This document shows, piece after piece, positions 55,582-64,000 of a DNA stretch of 64,000 nucleotides. This DNA is from Sphingobacteriia bacterium. GTDB taxonomy: Bacteria; Bacteroidota; Bacteroidia; Bacteroidales; UBA7960. The DNA lies in contig JAABRR010000022.1 of the NCBI GenBank assembly GCA_011390785.1, positions 22,179 to 86,178 on the forward strand. The letters run 5' to 3'. Numbering within the stretch: position 1 is the first letter of the stretch; every line of letters begins with the position of its first letter. A program made the translations under genes and the position numbers. The notes beneath the pieces were generated by a model that was not told the origin of the DNA, searched no databases, and worked only from the letters and a program-made list of their open reading frames with translations.

Positions 55582-56967
55582 TTATTTGGCTTCAGCATCA
55601 AACTCTTTTCCTTCGTGCCCGGTAATGGTAACAATGAAATTTTTGGCAGCGAAGAAAGGAGTAAGATTGATATCGATAAGGATGTCCTTGGTTTTTTCAT
55701 CCTGGCGAATCTCGCCCAGATGATACCTTTGGAGAAGTTTATTTGAACCGGTATAGTCATTCAGAAAGTCGATGATCTGGCTTCTGAGTTCTTTTTCCAG
55801 TGAAGGAGTAAAACGTTTGAAGCATTGCTCTGTGAGGAAATTCATCATCACCTTTCCTATCCAGTCGAAGGTGCGCACAATAGTGTATTCCTGAAGACCC
55901 TTATTGTTTCCGTTGAAAAGGGTCCTGTTACCCCAGGAGTAAACACTATTTCCCTTGAAAATGGTAGGGATAATAGACTTTTCGTCTATGGCAGCAGCCT
56001 CAAAATCGAGCAGGTTTACAGCTACACCACTTACCTCTTTAAGGCGGCCGAATTTGGTACCTGCCCTGGCCTGGGAGATAGGCACTGCATCACAATCATA
56101 CATCAGGCCTGCTACTGATGCGGCTGTAGAGGCACGTAGGTCGTTCTTCTCTCCGGCATGATCTTCTTTAGACCTGATCACCGGGTTGTTGTAAAACATA
56201 AGGATGTGCTGCAAATAGGCAGAGCTGCCGGCAAGGCTGTCCTTTTCAAGCAACTTATTGGCGCTTTTTACATCTACATCGCGATAGTCTGTAAGCAACA
56301 TCACTTTATATTTATGAGCCATTTCACCCCATTTGTCTACCACCTGCTTTTTATCGAGCCAGCCCGGTAGCACCAACATGGAGTAATTCTCTGTCATGTC
56401 AAAGCTATGGTATCCTTCCCTGACCCATCCTTCCACTTTAGGAAAGAACTTGTTGTCATTAAGATCACGGATGGTTTCCCTGGGAACATTGACAATTTCC
56501 ACAGATTTGAGATCATCTGTACCGGCATTTTTGAAGAAAAGACCAACATTCCAGTAAGCTTCTTCAAGCGGGCGGGTAAGATCGAGGGCCATATTCATAT
56601 TCTTGTTGAAGACCTCCCGGAGCAATGATGCTTTTTCTTCAGCTTTGGTAACCATTTCGGTAATGGATTCCCCTTCAGAAAAGATCATGATGAATGCTTT
56701 TACCTTCTCATATAGATCGATCCTTGTATCCTTCCATTCTGATTCAGAAAGAAAAACATCCTTCACCGCAGGGGTATCGGGATCCATATTTTCCATTTCT
56801 GCCTCCAGGCTCAGGAATATGTCGAAGCCACCCATGTCTTCAAGTGCTCTTACTGAATCCTCCAGTACTTCAGCCGGGTTGGCTATATCAACTTTTGCTA
56901 TTTCCTTTTCTTTGAATTCCCTGGAAACAACTTCTTCTGTTTTTTGTGCTTTTGTATCTTTTACCAT
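55582..56967 (-). CDS. tssC: T6SS sheath large subunit TssC
   Basis: A 461-residue cytoplasmic protein in the TssC position after tssB. It shows ALEDMGGFDIFLSLEAEMEN near the start, a FHSFDMTENYSMLVLPGW segment, PVIRSKEDHAG, and SVYSWGNRTLF (about 350-360), the latter being characteristic of TssC. The C-terminal part has QRYHLGEIRQDEKTKDILID and a final FFAAKNFIVTITG strand as in the sheath handshake domain. With TssB it forms the contractile sheath recycled by ClpV. The gene is 12 nt after tssB. Confidence 0.85.
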   Translation of the reverse strand: MVKDTKAQKTEEVVSREFKEKEIAKVDIANPAEVLEDSVRALEDMGGFDIFLSLEAEMENMDPDTPAVKDVFLSESEWKDTRIDLYEKVKAFIMIFSEGESITEMVTKAEEKASLLREVFNKNMNMALDLTRPLEEAYWNVGLFFKNAGTDDLKSVEIVNVPRETIRDLNDNKFFPKVEGWVREGYHSFDMTENYSMLVLPGWLDKKQVVDKWGEMAHKYKVMLLTDYRDVDVKSANKLLEKDSLAGSSAYLQHILMFYNNPVIRSKEDHAGEKNDLRASTAASVAGLMYDCDAVPISQARAGTKFGRLKEVSGVAVNLLDFEAAAIDEKSIIPTIFKGNSVYSWGNRTLFNGNNKGLQEYTIVRTFDWIGKVMMNFLTEQCFKRFTPSLEKELRSQIIDFLNDYTGSNKLLQRYHLGEIRQDEKTKDILIDINLTPFFAAKNFIVTITGHEGKEFDAEAK

Positions 56968-56979
56968 AGCGTTTCCGTA

Positions 56980-57426
56980 TTATTTGTTACTTTCATCGAG
57001 TTCTACAAGCATGGCTTTCAGCCCTTTTATTACTTCCTGTTTGGTTTCTGGATTGGATAGTGCCTCGCGTAAAGCCTTGTTTTTTTTCAGTATGCCTATA
57101 AGCTTTTCATATATTTCCACTTTACCTCCCAGTTCTTTCAAAAATTTGCTATTCTTTGCCAAACCTTTGGGACCGAAATCATTGAGGGAAGAAAACCTCA
57201 GGGTTTCCTTCTCCGGTGTTCCACCCTCGTTCTCAAACTGAACATCTGCTTCGGGATTATACGTGGCAAAAACATCATCCAGCGTCCTGCATTCTGCCTT
57301 TTCTGCTTTACCAGGCGGTTTGAAAGTCATTTGCTCCAAAATCATCGTTTTATTGTCCTTTACAAGCAGCACATCTGCGCCTACTTCCGGATCAATCACT
57401 TTTCTGTAAACTGTTTTGTTAGCCAT
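56980..57426 (-). CDS. tssB: T6SS sheath small subunit TssB
   Basis: A 148-residue protein. The central LRFSSLNDFGPKGLAKNSKFLKEL block (about 76-99) matches the FxSMNDFxPdxV region of TssB, and ADVQFENEGGTPEKE precedes it. The C-terminal helix provides the ClpV-binding region in related systems. It interlocks with TssC. The gene lies 59 nt after the small gene that overlaps clpV. Confidence 0.85.
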   Translation of the reverse strand: MANKTVYRKVIDPEVGADVLLVKDNKTMILEQMTFKPPGKAEKAECRTLDDVFATYNPEADVQFENEGGTPEKETLRFSSLNDFGPKGLAKNSKFLKELGGKVEIYEKLIGILKKNKALREALSNPETKQEVIKGLKAMLVELDESNK

Positions 57427-57485
57427 AATTATTCGTTTTAGCAGTTGAAAACCATTGGATTATATGTATTGGGGACTGTTGTTTG

Positions 57486-57857
57486 CTATTTTAATTTCTT
57501 ATAACCGGTATCTTTCCTGTTTTTATCCTTTTCGTCGGGCTCACATTTTTCCATATTGAACCGGATATTGAAATTTCTCATGCCAGATTTTACATCAGGC
57601 CCAGCCCTGGCATTCTGCGTGTGGTTTTTATTCTCAGACAAATTTTCTCCGTTTTCCGGTGCATCTTCTTCTGTTTCATTTATTCCTGCTTCTAAAGGGT
57701 TTTCTTTATTTGTATTCGTTGTTTGTTGGGTATTGTCTGCATATTCATGCCGGAGATTATCTTCGTTGGGATCGTTTTCTTCCTGACTTTTCTTCCTGGT
57801 AAATCCGGCAAACCTGCCGCTACCGGGAATTTTCCTTAAGAATGATAGCAGACTCAT
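57486..57857 (-). CDS. Unknown 123-residue polar protein, overlapping clpV
   Basis: The ATG overlaps the clpV stop codon by 4 nt (ATGA), which indicates translational coupling. The protein starts MSLLSFLRKIPGSGRFAGF and then is highly polar, rich in Glu, Asn and Lys with low complexity, and mostly disordered. I recognise no domain. Its position between the ATPase and sheath genes suggests a small adaptor of the ClpV-sheath cycle, but that is only an inference. Confidence 0.6.
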   Translation of the reverse strand: MSLLSFLRKIPGSGRFAGFTRKKSQEENDPNEDNLRHEYADNTQQTTNTNKENPLEAGINETEEDAPENGENLSENKNHTQNARAGPDVKSGMRNFNIRFNMEKCEPDEKDKNRKDTGYKKLK

Positions 57858-60343
57858 GGCTCATTTATTATACATTCCCAAACAAACTGACCTGTTTCGT
57901 TCATATTAAGATTGGCTGTAGCGCCGTTTTTCAACTCCCCGCCAATGATCATATTTGACAGGGGTGTTTCAATGTAATCACGGATAACTCCAAGTATAGG
58001 CCTTGCCCCATACTCCAGGCTAAATCCCATTTCCGAAAGTTTCTCTGTAGCCTGATCTGTAATCTCAAGATGAATACTACGCTCTGTTAGCAGCTTACGC
58101 ACCTTGTTGATATGTATATTGAGAATCAGGTGAACCAGTTCTTTACGGATTGGGGCAAAGGGGATGATCTTATCCAGCCGGTTGATAAAGGCAGGCTGGA
58201 AGAACTTTTTCATTTCTTCCTTCAGGGTATTTTCATCCAGAAGCTTTTGTTCCTTTTGAAAGGTGTGAATGATAATATCGCTGCCGATGTTGGAAGTGAA
58301 AAGGATGATGGAATTGGTGAAATCACCTTCTTTTCCGAGTTTGTCATGCAGTTTGCCTTCGTCGAGCACCTGAAAGAAGATTTTAAAAACAGAAGGGTGT
58401 GCTTTTTCAATCTCATCAAACAGAACAACGGAATAGGGTTTCTGACGGATCTCATTTACCAGCAAACCGCCCTCTTCATATCCCACGTAGCCTGGCGATG
58501 CACCGTGTAGCAGTGAAACGGATGCCTCTTCCGTAAATTCAGACATATCAAACCTGAGCATGGCACTTTCGTCCTGGAATAGATAGTCTGCCAGGGTACG
58601 TGCCAGTTCCGTCTTTCCTGTGCCAGTAGGGCCAACAAGGAAAAACGAACCCACGGGTTTATTGTGTTTTCTCAATCCTGCACGTGCCCGCCTTATGGCT
58701 TGAGCAATTTCGTGAATGGCATGATCCTGGCCAATGATGCGTTTTTTTAACTCTGCATCAATATTCATTAAACGTTCCTGCTCATCAGACTGTAATTTGC
58801 CAAGCGGAATACTGGTTTTGAAAGACACAACAGCATAGAGGTCATCGATCTCAACTGCGGTGAGCTCTTGTTTTATCAATGCGTAGAACTTCTCAATGGC
58901 GCTTTTTATCAGTTCTGCCTGGCCTTTTATATCGAGCGTTTTGAAGCTATCGGGGGTGAATTCGGTTTTCGCCAGAAGCAGGTAATTGAGCTGGCTGGTC
59001 AGGGCGGCTCTTACCCGCATGAGTTCATCAGCATCGGTGAGTAATTTTTCCTGGGTTTCCTTTTCCTGTAACTTATAGGTATTAACTATCTCATCAAGCT
59101 CAGCAGCAGCAGTTTCCCTGAATATGCTTGCCGCTGCCATGGTCTTATCGATCAGATCAATGGCAGCATCTGGCAGTTTGCGGTCTTTGTTGAAACGTTT
59201 GGCAAGCTTTATTGCTTCTTTGATGGTTTCATCGCCAATGGTAAGGTTGTGGTGCTCGCTGTATTTTGGGATGACTGCTTTGAGCATTTCAAAGGCATTG
59301 TCTTCTCCGGGTTCGCCGATCACAATTTTTTCAAATCTTCTCATAAAGGCTTCGTCACCTTCAATAAACTTAGCAAACTCATCATTGGTAGTAGCTCCAA
59401 TAATGGTAAGTCCACCCCTGGCCAGCTCCGGCTTTATAAGATTTGCTGCACCTGCAGCTCCGCCTTGTTTATCCACCATAAGATGGATCTCATCAATGAA
59501 CAGGATAGCATTTGAAATGGCTTTGATTTCGGTAATAATCTTCTTAAGTCTGTCTTCTACCTCACCCTTGTAAGAGGCTCCCGCAATAAGGGCTCCAAAA
59601 TCAAGTTCAAAGATTTTGGCATTGAGTAATCTTGTGGGTACCCTTCCATCGATAATGAATTTTGCCAATCCGTCAACCACAGCAGTTTTGCCTACTCCGG
59701 GTTCACCAACAAGAATGGCGTTGGGTTTTGTTCGACGCGAAAGGGTTTCTGAAATAAGCCTGATTTCTTTGTCTCTACATTTAATTGGGTCGAACAATCC
59801 GCTGGCCACAGCAGCAGTTTTGTCTATACAATAGGTATACAGGAATTTTGCCTTTGAAGAGCTCTCTTTGCCTGCTTTTTCAACAACGCCTTTTTTTGCT
59901 GGTACTTCCTTATCAAAAAGCTCTGAATTGAACAGTTCATCGCTGGTGAGAGGTAATGTTTTCAATTGCTCAAAGGAAAACCCCACTCCAGGTAAACATA
60001 GCGCTGCCAAAACCATAGCCGCATCTATATAATCTTTACCATACTTTATCCTTAGAAGGTCTGCTTCATCAAAAACAGCTTCTGTATTTTCATTCAGATC
60101 CGGAGAATGTGATAAGCGGGCAGCCTTTTTCAATTTACCAATCCTGAAGTCAGCCCAGTCATCAATGTAAAAAACATCCTTGCCATTATCTTCAAGAAAC
60201 TTCCTGAGAGAAAAATCTTTGTTCAGCAAAGCTTTTACCAGGTGGGAAGGCGAAATATCTTCATTTGAATTTTCACGGGCAATAGATTCTGCAACGTGCA
60301 AAACCCCGACTAATTCTTCAGTCATATTATCATGTTTCACCAT
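57854..60343 (-). CDS. clpV: T6SS AAA+ disaggregase ClpV (TssH)
   Basis: An 829-residue class I Clp ATPase. The N domain (1-160) is followed by AAA1 with Walker A GEPGVGKT (213-220) and Walker B LFIDEIH (281-287), a middle helical region (410-500) shorter than in ClpB, and AAA2 with Walker A GPTGTGKT (571-578), LFDEIEKAH and the sensor RP in GARPILG. The length and its place in front of tssB/tssC mark it as ClpV, which unfolds the contracted sheath. It is the first gene of the operon. Translation could also begin at the second Met (60325). Confidence 0.93.
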   Translation of the reverse strand: MVKHDNMTEELVGVLHVAESIARENSNEDISPSHLVKALLNKDFSLRKFLEDNGKDVFYIDDWADFRIGKLKKAARLSHSPDLNENTEAVFDEADLLRIKYGKDYIDAAMVLAALCLPGVGFSFEQLKTLPLTSDELFNSELFDKEVPAKKGVVEKAGKESSSKAKFLYTYCIDKTAAVASGLFDPIKCRDKEIRLISETLSRRTKPNAILVGEPGVGKTAVVDGLAKFIIDGRVPTRLLNAKIFELDFGALIAGASYKGEVEDRLKKIITEIKAISNAILFIDEIHLMVDKQGGAAGAANLIKPELARGGLTIIGATTNDEFAKFIEGDEAFMRRFEKIVIGEPGEDNAFEMLKAVIPKYSEHHNLTIGDETIKEAIKLAKRFNKDRKLPDAAIDLIDKTMAAASIFRETAAAELDEIVNTYKLQEKETQEKLLTDADELMRVRAALTSQLNYLLLAKTEFTPDSFKTLDIKGQAELIKSAIEKFYALIKQELTAVEIDDLYAVVSFKTSIPLGKLQSDEQERLMNIDAELKKRIIGQDHAIHEIAQAIRRARAGLRKHNKPVGSFFLVGPTGTGKTELARTLADYLFQDESAMLRFDMSEFTEEASVSLLHGASPGYVGYEEGGLLVNEIRQKPYSVVLFDEIEKAHPSVFKIFFQVLDEGKLHDKLGKEGDFTNSIILFTSNIGSDIIIHTFQKEQKLLDENTLKEEMKKFFQPAFINRLDKIIPFAPIRKELVHLILNIHINKVRKLLTERSIHLEITDQATEKLSEMGFSLEYGARPILGVIRDYIETPLSNMIIGGELKNGATANLNMNETGQFVWECIINEP

Positions 60344-60952
60344 AACATTGATCTTTTTTTACCATTGGGCCTGCGAGAGAGACAGGTAAGAAATTCAGAA
60401 GAACCGTTATTACAGGTACAACATACAGTAAGCTATCAATTTATCAGTTTATTATAAATCAAGCTTATAGAGTTAATAAGCAGAAAATTAACCTGCAGGG
60501 TCGTTAAGAATTTGCCAGTTACCAGAACACAAATGATTTTGATTTGAATAGTAGTGCTTTTACCTGGTCAAAGGCGATCAGCAGTTTAACAGTTTGTGGT
60601 GTTACGGGGTTGCGAAGCCCATTCTTACGCATGGTTTTGTGAAGTAAGTTCCTCTCAAAGGAAAGCCGGGGGGGAATAACCGGATTTTTTACGGCTTAAA
60701 TGCTTTGCTATGAGCGGATCGTAAGTAAAAAAAATGTGTAATCTTCGGGAGATAAAATCCGTAGTGTACGAATACTGTGTTTTTTCTTTTGTTTATTAGA
60801 TAATCCCTAATGTTTTAATTCTCTAAACCCAAATGTGCTTTTTGTGGTTTGACTATTTACATATATTTACTTAAATTCTGCACATGTAATTACATATGTA
60901 AATTTCTGTTTATAAGCCTATTACACACTACAAAGTTACGTTTTTTTCATTA

Positions 60953-60982
60953 CAAACCTAAGAATTAATCGTTTTTTACAAA
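60953..60982 (-). promoter_or_regulatory. Candidate promoter of the T6SS-Ubl operon
   Basis: On the minus strand TTTG (60982-60979) is followed after 18 nt by TAGGTTTG (60960-60953), both matching the Bacteroidota -33 and -7 boxes. A second exact -7 match, TAACTTTG, lies 15 nt further downstream (60938-60931). Transcription would start near 60946 and give a leader of about 600 nt before clpV. Confidence 0.5.
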
Positions 60983-61335
60983 TTTTATTGCTAATATATA
61001 GGACAGATGTGAGTAAGTAAGGTTGATACCTAATTGGTTTATTGGTATTTATGCGGTATATAATACCTTTTCAGAAGTTCAGAATGGGTTTTAGTCTGCT
61101 GTCAAAATGTTGAAAGATTTTAACTGGGACTCATATTTGAGCACTTTGATTAAATATAAGCATCCATAAGATTTTGATTACAGCCTCTGCAGAAAAACGC
61201 TCAACAAGCTGTCAGCCAATTTCTATCTTTTTCTTTTGAGTTATTGGGTACAAGAATTATTGATCAATAATCCTTAAAACTTTGCTTTGTAATATCATTA
61301 GTTTAAAGCAGAGCCTTTTCTACCATTAAAATCTA

Positions 61336-61376
61336 AATCCTTACAGACAGCCCGTTGGGACTTATCTGTAAGGATT
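61336..61376 (-). terminator. Strong hairpin after the GH92 gene
   Basis: A perfect 12-bp inverted repeat (AATCCTTACAGA 61336-61347, TCTGTAAGGATT 61365-61376) encloses a 17-nt loop that itself has CCC/GGG. It begins 33 nt beyond the GH92 stop codon; on that strand the 3' side reads TTTAGATTTTAA, moderately U-rich. It fits an intrinsic terminator or a 3'-end stabiliser. Confidence 0.6.
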
Positions 61377-61408
61377 CCATTATATATTAGATATTTTAGA
61401 TCGTTTGA

Positions 61409-63685
61409 TTACTTTTCCCGGCTAAAAGAATAAGGGAGCGATTCAGTTTTAATTCCCCGGGATTTATTAGGAGTATCGGTCATATCGAATTCTATGCGAC
61501 CGCCTTCCATCAGATCAAAGTAGTTAAAAAAGTTTTTATTCCATGGCTGGCCATTTAGTCGGATGGCATCGATATATCGGTTTTCGGGTCCATTGTTATT
61601 GGACTCAATCACCAGCGTATTTCCATTTTCAAGTTCGATGGTCATTTTTTCGAATAACGGTGAACCGATAACATACTCATCACTACCGGGGGTAACCGGG
61701 TAAAATCCCATGGCTGAAAAAACGTACCAGGCAGAAGTTTGTCCATTGTCTTCATCGCCACAATAGCCATCGGGAGTGGATTTGTAGAGTCTGTCCATTA
61801 CTTCGCGTACCCAGTATTGGGCTTTCCAGGGCTGCCGCGCATAATTATACAGGTAAATCATATGCTGGATGGGTTGGTTACCATGAGCGTACTGCCCCAT
61901 ATTCATAATCTGCATTTCAAGAATTTCATGGATGCGGAAGCCATAATAACTATCGTCGTAAATGGGCGGCAGGGTAAAAACAGAATCAAGCATGCCCACG
62001 AACTGGTCATCACCACCCATCAGGTCTATCAGTCCCTGAACATCATGGAAAACACTCCAGGTATAATGCCAGCTGTTGCCTTCAGTAAATGCGCCACCCC
62101 ATTTGAAAGGATTAAAACCAACTTCAAACGTACCATCGGCATTTTTTCCACGCATAAGATTATGCTCCGGATCAAAAAGATTTTTGTAATTCATGGCCCG
62201 CTTGGCAAATAGATCAATTTCTGATTGCGGACGACCCATCTCTTTGGCCATACGCCAGATGGTCCAGTCGGCAAAAGCATATTCCAGAGTACGGGCAGCA
62301 CTTTCATTAATATCAACATCTATGGGAACGTAGCCCAATTCATTGTAATACTGATGGCCCAGCCGACCTGTAGCACTTACCGTTGGATGAACATTACGGG
62401 TACCATGCAATACACCTTCATACAAGGTTTCCATATCATAGCCCGATCTTCCTTTCAGGTAAGCATCAGCTACAATGGTAGCCGAATTGTTGCCGATCAT
62501 AACGCTTCGGTGTCCGGGGCTGGCCCACTCAGGCAGAAATCCGCTCTCAAGATATGTATTAACCAGACCCGCCTGAAACTTATCATTCATAGATGGATAC
62601 ATAAGATTAAAAAAAGGGAACACTGCTCTGAAGGTATCCCAGAAACCGTTATCGGTAAACATATAGCCCGGTAATACTTCGCCATTGTAAGGGCTGTAAT
62701 GCATCATGTTGCCATCAGCATCAAACTCATAAAACATTCTTGGAAATAAAAGGGTACGATACAGGGTAGAATAAAAAATACGCGTTTGTTCTTCAGTACC
62801 CCCTTCTACCTTGATGCGGCTCAACTCACGGTTCCAGATTTCTCTTCCTTCAGCCTTTACGGTTTCAAAATCGTTGTTGCTGATCTCGTCAAGGTTGAGC
62901 AAAGCCTGTTCATGACTGATAAAAGACGATGCTACTTTAACATTGACCACTTCACCTTTTTGTGTTGTAAAACCTACCACGGCACCGACATGTTCGTCGG
63001 TATTTTCAAGTTTTCCTTCAAAATATCTTTTACCCGACCACGTGCCCGTCAGTTCAAAAGGTTTATCAAATTCAAGGACAAAGTAGTTGCGGAAGTTTTC
63101 GGGCACCCCTCCTGAATTTCTTGTGGTGTAGCCAATTACACGATTTTGCTCAGGAATAATCTTAACATAGGAGCCCTGATCGAAGGCATCAACAAGGATG
63201 TAGGATGATTCTGAATCGGGAAAGGTAAAACGAAATCTGGCTGCCCTTTCGGTAGGGGTAAGTTCTACCAGCACATCGTAATCGGGCAGGTAAGATTGGT
63301 AATAATAGGGTTTCACCACTTCAACCATATGAGAAAAGAAGCTTTCCCTTTCATTCTCATCAAATACAAGTTCACCGGTAACAGGCATAATAGAGAATTG
63401 GCCATAGTCGTTCATCCAGGGGCTGGGCTGGTGGGTTTGTTTAAATCCCCTAACCTTATTATCTCCATAACCATACTGCCACCCATCGCCCATTTTGGCA
63501 GTCTGGGGTGTCCAGAAATTCATTCCCCACGGACGGGCAATGGCCGGATAAGTGTTACCATGCGAGAGTTCAAAACGCGATTCGGTGCCCATAAGTGGAT
63601 TTACATAATCAACCGGATCCTGGGCCAAACCCTTTATTGCAAAGAGCAGAAACAATAAAAATCCAAACGAAAGAGAACGTTTCAT
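61409..63685 (-). CDS. GH92 alpha-mannosidase
   Basis: A 758-residue exported enzyme with a signal peptide (1-21). It begins DYVNPLMGTESRFELSHGNTYP, the hallmark start of GH92, and continues GWQYGYGDNKVRGFKQTHQ, DNGFWDTFRAVFP and GNSWHYTWSVFHDVQGLIDLMGG. The C-terminal part has CGDEDNGQTSAWYVFSAMGFYPV, including the catalytic acid region of the family. GH92 enzymes are calcium-dependent exo-alpha-mannosidases of periplasm or surface. It is close in length to other members and complete. It is independent of the T6SS operon. Confidence 0.95.
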   Translation of the reverse strand: MKRSLSFGFLLFLLFAIKGLAQDPVDYVNPLMGTESRFELSHGNTYPAIARPWGMNFWTPQTAKMGDGWQYGYGDNKVRGFKQTHQPSPWMNDYGQFSIMPVTGELVFDENERESFFSHMVEVVKPYYYQSYLPDYDVLVELTPTERAARFRFTFPDSESSYILVDAFDQGSYVKIIPEQNRVIGYTTRNSGGVPENFRNYFVLEFDKPFELTGTWSGKRYFEGKLENTDEHVGAVVGFTTQKGEVVNVKVASSFISHEQALLNLDEISNNDFETVKAEGREIWNRELSRIKVEGGTEEQTRIFYSTLYRTLLFPRMFYEFDADGNMMHYSPYNGEVLPGYMFTDNGFWDTFRAVFPFFNLMYPSMNDKFQAGLVNTYLESGFLPEWASPGHRSVMIGNNSATIVADAYLKGRSGYDMETLYEGVLHGTRNVHPTVSATGRLGHQYYNELGYVPIDVDINESAARTLEYAFADWTIWRMAKEMGRPQSEIDLFAKRAMNYKNLFDPEHNLMRGKNADGTFEVGFNPFKWGGAFTEGNSWHYTWSVFHDVQGLIDLMGGDDQFVGMLDSVFTLPPIYDDSYYGFRIHEILEMQIMNMGQYAHGNQPIQHMIYLYNYARQPWKAQYWVREVMDRLYKSTPDGYCGDEDNGQTSAWYVFSAMGFYPVTPGSDEYVIGSPLFEKMTIELENGNTLVIESNNNGPENRYIDAIRLNGQPWNKNFFNYFDLMEGGRIEFDMTDTPNKSRGIKTESLPYSFSREK

Positions 63686-64000
63686 AAATAAAGAATTAAA
63701 GATTACAATTAAGAATTCTGAAAACTATTGCTTTTACTACAATAAGCAACCAAAATCCATACTCTGTTACAGATGACAAATATAGGCCTTAGCATCTTAA
63801 AAAAAGGATTAGTTTTTAAAAAACAGACAATGGTAACTAACCATAGCTTAAAATTTAGGTTAATTTAAGGTTAAATGCTGGTTAAAATTTCGATTAATTT
63901 CTTAATCAAATTTCAAAATGCGGGGTGTCTGAAAACTGAATCACATCCAAACCGAGAATACCCTTTTAAGGGCATTTTTTCGTTGCAAAAGCACAATGTT
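63686..64000. other. Upstream region of the GH92 gene
   Basis: No gene seen in 315 nt to the window end. Apart from the -7 box the sequence is AT-rich, with several TTAA-containing repeats (63850-63905) of no clear meaning. Confidence 0.4.
63777..63784 (-). promoter_or_regulatory. -7 box of the GH92 gene
   Basis: The minus strand reads TATATTTG, an exact TAnnTTTG match, giving a leader of about 85 nt. No clear -33 TTTG is present at the expected distance. Confidence 0.35.

Larger units (their letters stand above)
60344..61408. other. 1.07-kb non-coding region upstream of clpV
   Basis: No credible gene is seen on either strand. The region holds a strong minus-strand promoter at 60953-60982. 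The implied leader of about 600 nt contains a G-rich inverted repeat (AAGCCG 60664-60669 with CGGCTT 60692-60697, nesting CCGG pairs) that could fold in the transcript. The right end carries the hairpin behind the GH92 gene. Confidence 0.5.

Noticed and set aside
55155..55760. Longer version of the second Hcp gene beginning inside tssC
   Set aside because: The extra 69 residues overlap tssC and have no family support; the family length and the MGRVKIQ start at 55553 fit.
33290..60343. Extracellular contractile injection system or prophage tail instead of a T6SS
   Set aside because: A two-protein TssB/TssC sheath, ClpV, TssK, TssE and TssF are present and no tail terminator, tape measure or lysis genes were found.
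63841..63905. TTAA-rich repeats as a CRISPR or att site
   Set aside because: No regular spacing, no spacers, and no integrase or cas gene in the window.

Overview
The window is typical of a Bacteroidota chromosome, probably class Bacteroidia (inference). Three large secreted proteins end in type IX secretion (T9SS) sorting tails. Several genes are preceded by the Bacteroidota -7 box TAnnTTTG, Shine-Dalgarno sequences are essentially absent, and families common in this phylum occur (DUF4831, GH92, DUF1080, PorT-like barrels, DUF4280 PAAR-like protein). I found no tRNA, rRNA, CRISPR array, transposase or integrase.

Left part (1-32.1 kb): ordinary metabolic and envelope genes. These are a DUF4831 lipoprotein, a short-chain dehydrogenase, a GNAT-nitrilase fusion, a DoxX protein, a TPR protein next to a T9SS-exported glycosidase, and a hybrid histidine kinase with an N-terminal SnoaL-like domain. 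Next come an FMN-binding protein, the hpt-adk-obg-PAP2 operon, a metallophosphoesterase, a truncated S41 peptidase pseudogene ending at an 84-bp inverted-repeat element, a 1401-residue CotH protein, a beta-propeller lipoprotein and a GH2 beta-mannosidase-like enzyme. A transglutaminase / alpha-E / ATP-grasp cluster, a Sua5 tRNA-modification enzyme, a BASS transporter and a DUF1080 lipoprotein complete it.

Central part (32.6-60.4 kb): one co-oriented run of 23 minus-strand genes encodes a type VI secretion system (T6SS): ClpV, TssB/TssC sheath, two Hcp-like tube proteins, VgrG, PAAR-like tip, TssE, TssF, a TssG-like protein, TssK and a LysM protein. TssJ, TssL and TssM are absent, as in the Bacteroidota subtype T6SSiii. 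Interleaved in the same run is a full set of ubiquitin-type conjugation parts: an E1-like adenylating enzyme, an E2 with HPN and active-site Cys motifs, a RING-like finger in a polytopic membrane protein that also carries vWA and FHA-like domains, a membrane-anchored JAMM isopeptidase, and two ubiquitin-like proteins. One of these ends in Gly. The other carries LSDYSIQK, nearly identical to a stretch of ubiquitin. Predicted topology puts the RING and JAMM domains on the cytoplasmic face, where E1, E2 and the Ubl proteins would be. My reading is that this is a contractile injection machine with a built-in ubiquitin-like modification system whose envelope complex carries the ligase-like and protease modules. 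A candidate NlpC/P60-like effector lies convergently at the end of the run.

Right part (60.4-64 kb): a 1-kb non-coding stretch holds the best Bacteroidota promoter in the window, pointing toward clpV with a leader of about 600 nt. It is followed by a GH92 alpha-mannosidase gene with a strong hairpin after its stop codon.
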